Made by a program: the position numbers and the translations under genes
Assembly: GCA_934402395.1 (NCBI GenBank)
Contig: CAKRTQ010000023.1
Location: 1-21,115, forward strand
Origin: an uncultured Eubacteriales bacterium
GTDB taxonomy: Bacteria; Bacillota; Clostridia; Oscillospirales; CAG-272
Reading direction: 5' to 3'
Length of the DNA: 21,115 bases
Part shown: piece after piece, positions 7,387-15,099 of the stretch
Position numbering within the stretch: position 1 is the stretch's first letter
How the letters are laid out: every line of letters begins with the position of its first letter
Notes under the pieces: model-generated
What the model was told of the DNA's origin: nothing
Database searches by the model: none
The model's input: only the letters and a program-made list of their open reading frames with translations

Positions 7387-8007
7387 ATGAAAAGAAGAAT
7401 CATCACAATAGGGCGCGAATTCGGAAGCGGCGGTCGTGAACTCGGGCGCAGACTTTCCGAAAAATTGCAACTTGCTTATTACGACCGAGAAATCGTCACC
7501 GAGCTTGCCAACCGTACTTCTCTTTCGGAGGAGTATGTTGAACGCATAACATCAGATCGGCCATTCGTTTCATATCCGATACATATCGGGACGAGCTTCT
7601 ATGCCCTGCCGGATTATACGTTGGACCGTTGTTTCAACGTATATGCAGAGCAGCACCGATTGCTGGAAGAGCTTTCCGTGAAATCGGATTGTATCATCGT
7701 CGGGCGATGCGCCGACTATATTCTCCGGGAAAAGGATCCGTTCCGTATATTTGTGTATGCGGACATGGAAAGCAAGCTACAACGTTGCCGCGAACGCAGT
7801 CCGGAGGATGAAAATCTGTCCGACTCAAAGATGAAAAGAAACATTCGCTCTATCGACAAGGGTCGCGCGCGATACTACAATTATTTCAGTCAACAGAAAT
7901 GGGGCGCACGGGATAATTGCGATCTGCTTATCAACACATCGGGTAAAGATATTAAACAAATTTCCGAAGCGGTTGCCGAATATCTGAAAAGATACCTGTT
8001 TGACTGA
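7387..8007 (+). CDS. Cytidylate kinase-like family protein
   Basis: 206 residues of the cytidylate-kinase-like P-loop family. The N-terminus IITIGREFGSGGRELGRRLS (residues 5-24) is the characteristic glycine-rich phosphate loop of this family, which differs from the usual GKS/T Walker A. YYDREIV (about 32-38), IIVGRCADYIL (about 104-114) and an arginine-rich lid (about 131-165) follow, also as in the family. These proteins are widespread in Clostridia. They are related to CMP kinase but their substrate is not established. The GAGGAGG ribosome site is at 7374-7380. Upstream an extended -10 and a leader hairpin suggest its own regulated transcript. Confidence 0.88.
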   Translation: MKRRIITIGREFGSGGRELGRRLSEKLQLAYYDREIVTELANRTSLSEEYVERITSDRPFVSYPIHIGTSFYALPDYTLDRCFNVYAEQHRLLEELSVKSDCIIVGRCADYILREKDPFRIFVYADMESKLQRCRERSPEDENLSDSKMKRNIRSIDKGRARYYNYFSQQKWGARDNCDLLINTSGKDIKQISEAVAEYLKRYLFD

Positions 8008-8157
8008 CAGGCTGCAAGGACTCAGAGGCTGAAATAAAGCAGAGCAGATAAGCGGAGTTGTTATAGGGAATTATTAAAACTAAATTATAGAATTGCGCTT
8101 TCAAACGATAACAAAAGGCTTTCAGAGGTTTTGAAGAGACACCAAACAACGGGGTCG

Positions 8158-8190
8158 TTTTCTATATATGGTGCGGAAAGGTATAGAAAA
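8158..8190. repeat. Inverted repeat TTTTCTATA / TATAGAAAA
   Basis: Perfect 9-bp arms (8158-8166 and 8182-8190) around 15 bases. It lies at the left edge of the accessory module. It could be an operator, a weak hairpin or an element end. There is no T-run that would make it a terminator. Confidence 0.4.
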
Positions 8191-8263
8191 TGAGTAAAAT
8201 GAAACGAATTGTGGGTAAATTTTTGAATTTTTGTAATTTCACGCAAAGGTGTGGCATACAGGC

Positions 8264-8325
8264 TTGATTTTTTTGCTAAAAATATGCTAATATATAAAAG
8301 ACAAAACGTATCATATATTGATACG
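8264..8325 (+). promoter_or_regulatory. Promoter with downstream operator-like palindrome
   Basis: TTGATT (8264-8269), 18 bases, then TAATAT (8288-8293) preceded by TGC as an extended -10. Just downstream CGTATCA-TATAT-TGATACG (8307-8325) is a perfect palindrome with 7-bp arms, placed where a bound repressor would block the transcription start. It drives the leader RNA and the two membrane genes. Confidence 0.6.
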
Positions 8326-8391
8326 CGGAACTATTAACGCCGAATAACCTGCAAAAAAATGCAAAACACAGGCAAAAGGAGTTGACAAGGT

Positions 8392-8487
8392 ATGACAAGT
8401 CTGCGACAATCATTAGCAAGTAAGCAAGACGCAAGTCTGCCCTTTGGGGCGAATATATTGAGCTTTAACGCACTGCTGCATAGGTAA
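8392..8487 (+). CDS. 31-codon leader ORF inside the structured 5' region
   Basis: ATG at 8392, 31 codons, then TAA at 8485-8487. The product begins MTSLRQSLASKQDA and ends ALLHR. AAAGGAG lies about 10 bases before the ATG. The ORF covers the left arms of all the hairpins of the leader RNA, and its stop falls in the loop of the hairpin CATAGG-TAATAG-CCTATG. That is the arrangement expected of a leader peptide whose translation controls RNA folding and transcription of the following genes. It is not a recognised protein family. Whether it is translated is an inference. Confidence 0.45.
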   Translation: MTSLRQSLASKQDASLPFGANILSFNALLHR

Positions 8488-8520
8488 TAGCCTATGGGAC
8501 GATGCGTCTTTGTTTTTATT
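8425..8520 (+). ncRNA. Structured leader RNA with terminator-like 3' end
   Basis: A long-range stem AAGACGCA (8426-8433) with TGCGTCTT (8503-8510) encloses a hairpin GCCC-TTTG-GGGC (8439-8450) and a hairpin CATAGG-TAATAG-CCTATG (8479-8496). The outer stem runs straight into the T-rich TTTGTTTTTATT, so the folded form would act like a terminator. The octamer AAGTCTGC occurs twice (8397-8404 and 8433-8440), which could allow alternative pairings. Translation of the leader ORF would open the outer stem. The design resembles ribosome-controlled attenuators upstream of resistance and transposase genes in Firmicutes. I do not recognise it as a specific named family. Confidence 0.5.
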
Positions 8521-8540
8521 AAAACGAAAAAGGAGGAAAA

Positions 8541-9410
8541 ATGAAAAAAGAATTAACTTCTCAGACAAAATTTACAAACCGTTACTTGAAGGACATCGAA
8601 CAATGGAGAGAGCGCGAAGTCAACGGTTACAACCGCAAGGTGGGTTTTGAACTGTCCGAAGCGTGGACGGGCGCTGTTATCGTATTTGCGTTGATGTTCA
8701 CCGTTCTCGGGTATGCGTGGGCGTTCATCGCTACGGCATTGCCCGATTCTGTCGGCGCTACGTTAAAAGCATGTATAGGCGTCGGGGTTTATCTGATTTT
8801 CACGGCTTTGGTTGCGGTTTTTATGTCGAAGAAAAATCTGAAAAAATTCGTCGAAGTAAATCGCGGAGAGGTCGGGCACCGGGGAGAACCGTATTATAAA
8901 AAGATCGTTATTATGATTCCCGTGTCGCTCTTAATAGGCGTAGCCGTAAATGTTTGCCTGTGGTTTTTCGCGGTCAAAGATGTTAACAACTTCACTACTG
9001 ATACCATGGGAACTCTTCAGCCGATTATCTGCGCGATACTGTATCCGTTCTTTTATTATCTTTCGACTTTGGTTTGCCTTTCGGGCTTACAGAAAAGAAC
9101 CTGCCCGGTTTGCAGGCGTTTCGACAGCGTTGTGACGAAAAACACCGCAAGATACGGCAAAAAGCGCGAAGGTATGGAGCACGTAACAAAAACTCAGACG
9201 AAAAAGGTCGGAGAGAAGCAAACGATCGCAAGATATTCCGATGGGTCTACCCGTGTGGTTTCCTCAGAACCGATTTACGCGAACGTAGTCGTTGACGAGT
9301 ACGACGTCGAATACGGAACGGTTATGAGCGATTATATTACCTATTGCCGTCATTGCAGTTACATAAAACAGGGCACGCGCGAGCAGTCGTATAAGACAAG
9401 GGTCAATTGA
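8541..9410 (+). CDS. Four-span membrane protein with paired CxxC motifs
   Basis: 289 residues, strong GGAGG ribosome site. A basic cytosolic N-terminus (1-40) is followed by membrane spans at about 43-66, 75-95, 121-145 and 158-181. Then comes a soluble C-terminal domain (182-289) with CPVC (C188, C191) and CRHC (C269, C272). The two CxxC pairs flank a beta-type stretch rich in charged and Thr/Val residues, a pattern that suggests a zinc-ribbon-like split site. I do not recognise the family. It is the first gene after the structured leader RNA and is followed after 13 bases by another membrane protein, so the pair is probably co-expressed. Codon use (AGA, ATA and GCG-rich) looks different from the neighbouring chromosomal genes. 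With recombinase debris downstream, acquisition by transfer is likely. Confidence 0.75.
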   Translation: MKKELTSQTKFTNRYLKDIEQWREREVNGYNRKVGFELSEAWTGAVIVFALMFTVLGYAWAFIATALPDSVGATLKACIGVGVYLIFTALVAVFMSKKNLKKFVEVNRGEVGHRGEPYYKKIVIMIPVSLLIGVAVNVCLWFFAVKDVNNFTTDTMGTLQPIICAILYPFFYYLSTLVCLSGLQKRTCPVCRRFDSVVTKNTARYGKKREGMEHVTKTQTKKVGEKQTIARYSDGSTRVVSSEPIYANVVVDEYDVEYGTVMSDYITYCRHCSYIKQGTREQSYKTRVN

Positions 9411-9423
9411 GGAGGAAAGGAAA

Positions 9424-10119
9424 ATGATAGAAGAAAAAGTATTGTTTCAATCCCCTGCCAACGAAGAAACCGTTCTTGAAAAAAGAGAGAGAATGGAACG
9501 CTTTGGCTGGATACTTCAAGACAGCTCGTACGATAGAGATAGAAACGTAACCAGGTTTTTATACACGCGCGATTTATCTTTACCCGAAAATCAGTGGAAA
9601 AAAGACTCGGAGGAGGACGCAGAGGACGCGCTTCTTGCCCAAAAGTTTGCCGAAAATAACATAGCGTACTGCGAGTACAGAAAAAAAGAAACGAAGAAGC
9701 CGCGTTCGCACACGGCGATTATAGTAATTATGATAGCCTTTACCGTTCTGTGCGCGGCGCTTGCCTATCTGTTCCACGCGGATATTCTTGTCTACGGCAA
9801 GTTCGAAACAGCCGAGGAGCTCGAGCATTTCAAGCAGACGTTCGTATACGATTTCCCAGACGGAAAAACGCTGTTCGGAAAAACAAGTTTTACCTATTCC
9901 GAATTAGTTAATTTCCTTACTCTTGCGCTCGGCGGTATAGCCGCAATTTTTCTGGCGGTCATAGTCATCATGAGAAGAAGTACGAGAAAGAACAAATTGA
10001 TACAGAAATCCGAATACCGTTACCTTGAAGAACGTCTGGAATATTTTGAGAATCTCGCTTTTGAAATGGAAGATCTTTACGACGAACTCAACGACTTGTC
10101 GGAACTTTTAAAAGAGTAA
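9424..10119 (+). CDS. Two-span membrane protein with C-terminal coiled coil, unknown function
   Basis: 231 residues. It starts 13 bases after the previous stop, with GAGGAAAGG as ribosome site, so the pair is probably translationally coupled. Residues 1-95 are soluble and charged (ERMERFGWILQD, a TRFLYTRDL strand). Membrane spans lie at about 97-118 and 163-184, separated by about 44 residues outside the membrane. The tail (185-231) is acidic and heptad-like (YLEERLEYFENLAFEMEDLY, ending ELNDLSELLKE), suggesting a coiled coil or interaction with the partner protein. No catalytic motif is visible. I do not recognise the family. Together with the preceding CxxC protein it forms an undescribed two-gene membrane module. 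Confidence 0.72.
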   Translation: MIEEKVLFQSPANEETVLEKRERMERFGWILQDSSYDRDRNVTRFLYTRDLSLPENQWKKDSEEDAEDALLAQKFAENNIAYCEYRKKETKKPRSHTAIIVIMIAFTVLCAALAYLFHADILVYGKFETAEELEHFKQTFVYDFPDGKTLFGKTSFTYSELVNFLTLALGGIAAIFLAVIVIMRRSTRKNKLIQKSEYRYLEERLEYFENLAFEMEDLYDELNDLSELLKE

Positions 10120-10182
10120 AAGCCGCGTAAACCGCGCATAAACGCCGTTTTTAGACAAATTTATCATCTCAAACATCCGCTT

Positions 10183-10377
10183 ATGATGCTTATTTACAAG
10201 TATAACAGTTTTGAAGAACTCACGCCCGAAATACTGCGCGCGTTCATCGAAAAAGTCGTTGTTCACGAAAGAGCGAAAGTCGACGGACATTACAGACAAA
10301 CGGTAGAAATCTTTTACAATTTCGTCGGAGCAATCGACCGACCGATATGGGGCGACGAACTCACCGACGATGATTGA
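10183..10377 (+). pseudogene. C-terminal tail of a large serine recombinase (DUF4368 type)
   Basis: The frame carries YNSFEELTPEILRAFIEKVV, then VHERAKVDGHYRQTVEIFYN and FVGAIDRP, which is the conserved end of TnpX-like large serine recombinases (the DUF4368 region). The complete proteins are about 500-550 residues. Only about 65 remain here. The catalytic resolvase domain, the recombinase domain and the zinc ribbon are absent, and the upstream frame merges into the end of the membrane-protein gene. It marks the right edge of a former mobile element that probably brought in the genes at 8541-10119. Confidence 0.8.
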
Positions 10378-10603
10378 ACCCGACAAACAGCAAGAGAAAA
10401 GGTGTGGCATTACGCCACGCCTGATTCCGAACACTCCACACTTACCGAAAAATCCCTACGGAAAGAACAGTTAAGTCTCGGGAGTTATGCAGGGGCGCAG
10501 ATATATCCTGTCCCGCCGTCATGCGGCGTTGTTCTGCACAAATCGCACCATCTGACTCTAACGGCAGAGCCTTAAAAACGAATCAAACCAAGGAGGAAAA
10601 TAG
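10378..10603. other. Non-coding stretch with two hairpins
   Basis: AGGTGTGGC-ATTAC-GCCACGCCT (10400-10422, one G-U pair) and CGCCG-TCATG-CGGCG (10514-10528) form hairpins without T-runs. No promoter of good quality is visible. The ribosome site AAGGAGG precedes the next gene. Confidence 0.5.
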
Positions 10604-12031
10604 ATGAGAAAGAAAATTGCAGTAGCCTTTCTTGCAAGCTTGCTTTTGAATCTCTTGCTTGCAGTGCCGATACATGCCAACTCCGCTCAGCGTTACTGGA
10701 GCGGAACAGACAGCACCGGCGCACTTGTGAAAGATAAGAACTGTCCGCTTGTGGTGGATAAAGAGCTTCTGACCTTTGATGTGCAGGGGTTCCCGAAGAA
10801 TTACTACAACAGTATCGAAGAATTCCTCGCCTATACAGGAAAGGTCACGGCTGAGTACGCCTTCCGCAACCCCGCCGACTATACGGTGACTGCCACGCTT
10901 GTCTTTCCGTTCGGTAACCTGCCTCATTACGGGGAATATATCTACGATTCCCCGACCGATAAGTATATCGCCGTTTCGGATACCGAAAAGTATGGTGTTA
11001 AGGTCAACGGCAAGTTGATCAAGGCTACCGTGCGTCATACGCTGAAAAATATAGGCACGCCGTTCTCTTTAGACGAGGATATGCCGAAGCTGACAGACGG
11101 ATATATATCCGATAGCTTTTTCCGTCCCGATCTCCCTGTATGGGTACAGCAATATTCCGTTGAAGGCATCAGTGCCGAAAACCAAGTCGCAACCGCCGCT
11201 TTTGTTCTGCGTGAGGATTCCTCAAAAACACGGGTGCTGTGGGCGGAAAAGAACGGTATTGCTACGCTGAAAGACGGTATCCGAATATCCGGCTGGACAA
11301 AAACCGGAGACACACTTACCGTATATATTTTCGGCGAACCTCCGAAGGACGGTATCACATGGTCACTTTATGAAAACGGCGCGTGTGAAAAGAAAATTGA
11401 CGGCACTATTACATTGAAATATTCCGAACAGATGACCTTCCGGGATTTTGTTTTCAGGGAATACGACAACAGCTCCGGCATATCGGAGAGTGATTGGTAT
11501 AATGCGCAGGTTGCATTTATGAATGACGGTTCGAAGGATTGGATGTACGGCGGAATTTCCACTGAAAAATTCTCCTTTTCACTGATGCGGTGGTACGAGT
11601 ATACCCTGACGCTGGAACCGGGACAGACTTTGACAAACACGGTAACAGCCCCGCTGTATCCGGCCATTGATGCAGGCTACACACCGAGTATTTATACCTA
11701 CACCTATCTGCTCTCTCCTGCAAAGACATGGGCGCAGTTCGGAGAGCTGAAAATCGTGGTAAACACACCGTATTACATGACCGAAAACAATCAAGGCAGC
11801 TTTTCTAAGACGGAAAAGGGCTATGAGCTGACCCTGCCGGGTCTGCCGGAAAAAGAGCTGACCTTCACATTGTCGGAATCAGAGCATCCCCGACCTCCAA
11901 AGTTATCGCTTCCGTTCCATCCGGTCTTCCTGCTTGCATGCTTTGCCGGCTTTGTGCTGATCGGCGGAGGCGTGATTGCCATTGTGCTGATTGTTAAAAG
12001 GAAAAAGAACCGTGGGAAAGAGCAGTCCTGA
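10604..12031 (+). CDS. Secreted, C-terminally membrane-anchored surface protein
   Basis: 475 residues with a signal peptide (1-25, cleavage likely after PIHA) and a C-terminal membrane span (about 440-464, FLLACFAGFVLIGGGVIAIV) followed by a basic tail KRKKNRGKEQS. The orientation is therefore type I, with a roughly 410-residue extracellular part. The outside region is beta-rich with many aromatic residues (FRNPADYTVTATLVFPFGNL, EYTLTLEPGQTLTNTV) and looks like Ig- or carbohydrate-binding-type folds. I know similar proteins only as uncharacterised surface proteins of Clostridia. Ribosome site AAGGAGG. A decayed small membrane gene and another surface protein follow on the same strand, so the three may once have been one operon. 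Confidence 0.8.
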   Translation: MRKKIAVAFLASLLLNLLLAVPIHANSAQRYWSGTDSTGALVKDKNCPLVVDKELLTFDVQGFPKNYYNSIEEFLAYTGKVTAEYAFRNPADYTVTATLVFPFGNLPHYGEYIYDSPTDKYIAVSDTEKYGVKVNGKLIKATVRHTLKNIGTPFSLDEDMPKLTDGYISDSFFRPDLPVWVQQYSVEGISAENQVATAAFVLREDSSKTRVLWAEKNGIATLKDGIRISGWTKTGDTLTVYIFGEPPKDGITWSLYENGACEKKIDGTITLKYSEQMTFRDFVFREYDNSSGISESDWYNAQVAFMNDGSKDWMYGGISTEKFSFSLMRWYEYTLTLEPGQTLTNTVTAPLYPAIDAGYTPSIYTYTYLLSPAKTWAQFGELKIVVNTPYYMTENNQGSFSKTEKGYELTLPGLPEKELTFTLSESEHPRPPKLSLPFHPVFLLACFAGFVLIGGGVIAIVLIVKRKKNRGKEQS

Positions 12032-12286
12032 AAAAAGAGAAGCAAGCCCGCTTTGCTGCAGGTCTCTGTTGCGGGGCGTCCGGCGCATTTTCTTCTGACG
12101 GCGGTTTTCGGAATACTCGGAAGCCTTTTGGTGGCATTCTTCTCTGAATTTCCGTCTGACGGGCTGTAGGCGGCGGCGCACAGCACAAGACTGTTCCCGG
12201 CATTGACCGACCTTTTATGCACCGCAGGATATTTTGTTCTGATTCTGCTTCCGATATTGATGAAAAGAGGTGACCAAAAATGTTAA
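12012..12286 (+). pseudogene. Decayed small membrane protein
   Basis: Between two intact starts the sequence encodes, in one frame from about 12088, FLLTAVFGILGSLLVAFFSE, then a TAG, then STRLFPALTDLLCTAGYFVL and ILLPILMKRGDQ, ending at 12286 over the next gene's ATG. Two membrane spans are obvious. A possible start is the GTG at 12012 (GKSSPEKREASPLCC), which needs one frameshift near 12090 to join. One stop plus one shift means it is not functional as read. The short spacing to both neighbours suggests a lost operon member. Confidence 0.45.
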
Positions 12287-13565
12287 AGCGAAAAGTTTCT
12301 GCCATATGGATCTTAATTCTTGCCGTGATAACCGCTGCCGCCTGCATTTTTGCGACGGTGATATATATCCGATACGGCAGACAGACACCGAACAAGGCTC
12401 GTGAGCTCGGGCAGTTTCGCTTTCTGAAAGCCGAAAGCGACTCTGCGGGAGTAAGTTTCGAAGTGATCAACGTCCGTGAGGTCGGCTCGGATGTTGTTCT
12501 GGATTTGCGGTGGGTCAATAATTCCGGAAACCCCATTGCATACGGCAAAGCATATGAGCTGTATCGACTGAAGGACGGAAAGTGGGAGAAAATTGATACG
12601 AAGCTCTTTTTCCCCGATATATGCTACTGTATAAACAGCAGATCTGTCGGCAGGATTTCTTATACAATACCGGGGCATATCGATATGACAGAAGGAGAAA
12701 GATATCGTCTGCAGACCGAATTTCGATTCCAATACGGGGATGAGTATTTTGAACCGTTAAAAAATCGGTTGGAATTTGAAATAGTGAAAGCTACGGAGTA
12801 CGTTCCGAAGGAGGCTTACACCTACAGGTCCGAGCATGACTTTGCAACGCTGTATCTTGACCCGGACAACCATACCTTCTCCCTCAGCCTGTCTGTGCTC
12901 AGCTCCTATTGGCCACACGGCAGATATACAGAAAAAAGCGGATATATCATTTGCAAAGCCGCAGATAACACCGGTAACACCTATACTTTCTGCCGGAAAA
13001 AAGATTCATTGGTATTTGTGGCAGGTCGTTCTTCCGAAATCCCACAGTGGTCATCATCTGATAAAAAAGCAACAGCAAGAGTTCCGGACGGTGCAGTCTT
13101 CGTCGCAGTTCCGACAAAAACAAACATTGGTGTACCGACTCTTAAGATAAACATCCTGACCACATTTGGCGGTGCACGTGAATTTGAGACTTCTCTTTGC
13201 CTCGGCACATGGACAACTACCGAAAACAACTCAAACAATACAGGGACTTCTATGCAATTCTGCGGTCCGGATATTGGAAAAGAAAGCGGTCTGTCAGAGA
13301 TTACAACTGAAAGTACAGCACAAGGTCCGACCGAAAAGCCAGCCGTCTCTTGCTGTTTTTTGATACGTCTCCCGACAAGGTGACGATAAAGTGTATGCCA
13401 AAAGAAGGCGGAAACATCAGACAGATTGCAGATATTGAGCGCGATTATATGCACTACTCATTTCAGCTTCTGGAGGGGAGTTATATCTATCGCGTGATAG
13501 CCGAATGGAATAACGGAAATCTGCTGGAGTATGGATTTATCGGAGGTTACTCAACATCAGACTGA
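12280..13565 (+). pseudogene. Membrane-attached Ig-like protein, frameshifted near its C-terminus
   Basis: ATG at 12280 with AGAGGTG upstream. Residues 8-30 are a signal anchor or weak lipoprotein signal (TAAAC). Residues about 45-170 resemble a bacterial Ig-like domain of clostridial lipoproteins (VNNSGNPIAYGKAYELYRLK, then GKWEKI). About 180-270 is a second domain found in the same proteins (FSLSLSVLSSYWPHGRY, TYTFCRKKDSLVFVA). Read as is, the frame ends at 13383 after 367 residues with CCFLIRLPTR. The continuation FFDTSPDKVTIKCM to EGSYIYRVIAEWN, a normal end for such proteins, lies in another frame to 13565. Adding one T to the T6 run at 13356-13361 joins both into about 428 residues. It is either a real frameshift, slippage-based variation, or a sequencing error. 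Confidence 0.75.
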
Positions 13566-13581
13566 CTGTATTTTCGCAACG

Positions 13582-13611
13582 AATAGCCGACCGGACAGAA
13601 AATCGGCTGTT
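13582..13611. terminator. Possible weak terminator
   Basis: AATAGCCGA (13582-13590) and TCGGCTGTT (13603-13611) form a 9-pair hairpin including one G-U, located just after the Ig-like gene. There is no strong T-run, so termination would be weak. Confidence 0.35.
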
Positions 13612-13652
13612 CTGTACACCTATAATTTCTCATGCTGCGAAAGGAATATGAT

Positions 13653-15011
13653 ATGACATATACTCAAAAAACGATGGATAATCTCCGGCGACTTGCCGCG
13701 CTGTCCGACAAAAGGAACGGGATCACTCCGGAGATGTATACCGAGCACGCAGTGTTTCGCGGGCTCAGAGATATGGCAGGCAACGGCGTTGTGACCGGGC
13801 TTACCGAAATATCTACCATAAAAGCAAAGGAAAAAGCGCCGGATGGCACCGTTCATACATGTCCCGGGAAACTTTACTATCGCGGATACAATATCTGTGA
13901 TCTTGTCGGCGGCTTTTCTTCTGAAAACCGTTTCGGCTTTGAGGAAATCGCCTATCTGCTGCTTTTTTCCGAGCTGCCGGACAAAAAGGAGCTGCACCGT
14001 TTTGAAAAAATGCTGGCAGAATTCCGCAGTCTGCCGAAATCCTTTGTACGGGACATGATTATGAAAGCCCCCGGGCGGGATGTGATGAATATTCTGTCTC
14101 GTTGCGTACTGGCTCTTTACACCTATGACGATGATCCGGACAACATATCCACGGAAAACGTCCTGCGTCAGTGCCTGTTTCTCATCGCCGCCTTCCCTAT
14201 GCTGGCGGTTTACAGCTATCAGTCGTATCAACACTACCACTGTGGGGAAAGTCTGATTATCCACCGCCCGGAAAAAGGATTGTCCACGGCAGAAAACACC
14301 TTGCGTATGTTGCGTATCACCGGTGATTACACACCGCTTGAAGCCAAACTCCTTGATCTTGCTCTCGTGCTTCACGCAGAGCATGGTGGAGGCAACAATT
14401 CCACCTTTACCACGCATGTCGTATCCTCTTCCGGAACCGACACATATTCTACCATTGCTGCGGCTCTCGGCTCCTTGAAAGGTCCACGGCACGGCGGAGC
14501 CAATATCAAGGTGGTTCAGATGTTTGATGACATGAAGAAAAACACCAACACAAAAGACAAGGATAGCGTTGCCGGGTATTTGACGTCTCTGTTGAACAAA
14601 GAAGCTTTTGACCGCTCCGGACTGATCTACGGGATCGGTCACGCTGTGTATTCGGATTCCGATCCCAGAGCGGAGCTCCTGATGAACTGTGCGGCTGAAC
14701 TTGCAGAAGAAAAAGGATATCAGGAGGATTACAGGTTGTATTCCCTTGTCGCAAAGCTGGCACCGGAAATCATTGCGAAAAAGCGCATGATGTACAAAGG
14801 GGTCAGCGCAAATGTGGATTTCTACTCCGGTCTTGTTTATCGGATGCTGAATCTGCCATTCGAACTGTACACGCCGATTTTTGCAATGGCGCGTATTGCC
14901 GGCTGGAGTGCCCACCGTCTTGAGGAATTGCAGAGCGCCGGAAAAATCATCCGACCTTCTTATATCGGCGTAAAAAAGCGGCAGGAGTATATGCCGCTGG
15001 AATCTCGTTGA
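13653..15011 (+). CDS. gltA: Citrate synthase
   Basis: 452 residues from the ATG at 13653. This start has AAAGGA 8-9 bases before it, while the in-frame ATG at 13632 has no ribosome site. It condenses acetyl-CoA with oxaloacetate in the cytosol. The catalytic triad is visible: His244 in LHAEHGGGNNST, His330 in GIGHAVY and Asp389 in NVDFYSG. Substrate-binding KGPRHGGAN (about 276-284) and the C-terminal ARIAGWSAHRLEE are also present. Length fits the longer citrate synthase form common in Clostridia, where the enzyme usually feeds glutamate synthesis through a partial TCA branch. No aconitase or isocitrate dehydrogenase is adjacent, so it stands alone here between surface-protein genes and decayed genes. 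Confidence 0.96.
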   Translation: MTYTQKTMDNLRRLAALSDKRNGITPEMYTEHAVFRGLRDMAGNGVVTGLTEISTIKAKEKAPDGTVHTCPGKLYYRGYNICDLVGGFSSENRFGFEEIAYLLLFSELPDKKELHRFEKMLAEFRSLPKSFVRDMIMKAPGRDVMNILSRCVLALYTYDDDPDNISTENVLRQCLFLIAAFPMLAVYSYQSYQHYHCGESLIIHRPEKGLSTAENTLRMLRITGDYTPLEAKLLDLALVLHAEHGGGNNSTFTTHVVSSSGTDTYSTIAAALGSLKGPRHGGANIKVVQMFDDMKKNTNTKDKDSVAGYLTSLLNKEAFDRSGLIYGIGHAVYSDSDPRAELLMNCAAELAEEKGYQEDYRLYSLVAKLAPEIIAKKRMMYKGVSANVDFYSGLVYRMLNLPFELYTPIFAMARIAGWSAHRLEELQSAGKIIRPSYIGVKKRQEYMPLESR

Positions 15012-15099
15012 TTTCGTTTCATGTGATTATATTCATGCTTACTCGTATTCGGGACTTCCCCGATGCACTTTAATTCATTGCATAAGAAGGAGAAAAAAA

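Larger units (their letters stand above)
8245..10410. repeat. 13-bp direct repeat bracketing the accessory module
   Basis: AAAGGTGTGGCAT occurs at 8245-8257 and again at 10398-10410, bracketing the promoter, leader RNA, two membrane genes and recombinase tail. The right copy overlaps a hairpin (AGGTGTGGC / GCCACGCCT, 10400-10422). A few 13-base coincidences are expected by chance in 21 kb, so the position is the only argument for it being an attachment or target repeat. Confidence 0.3.

Noticed and set aside
8190..8267. A 25-codon ORF (MSKMKRIVGKFLNF...) with a GGAAAGG upstream
   Set aside because: It is very short, lies before the promoter of the leader RNA, and has no supporting structure or conservation that I can see.
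8425..8520. tmRNA, retron msr-msd or an IscB/TnpB guide RNA as explanations of the structured region
   Set aside because: There is no tRNA-like end or tag sequence, no reverse transcriptase, and no IscB/TnpB gene nearby.
10400..10422. Terminator after the recombinase tail
   Set aside because: The hairpin is good but no T-run follows, so termination is not supported.
13632..13652. The first ATG as the citrate synthase start
   Set aside because: There is no ribosome site before 13632. AAAGGA is well placed for the ATG at 13653.
13620..14915. A 431-codon open frame on the minus strand
   Set aside because: It lies wholly antisense to citrate synthase, whose catalytic residues are all present. 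The antisense frame has no family signature or ribosome site.
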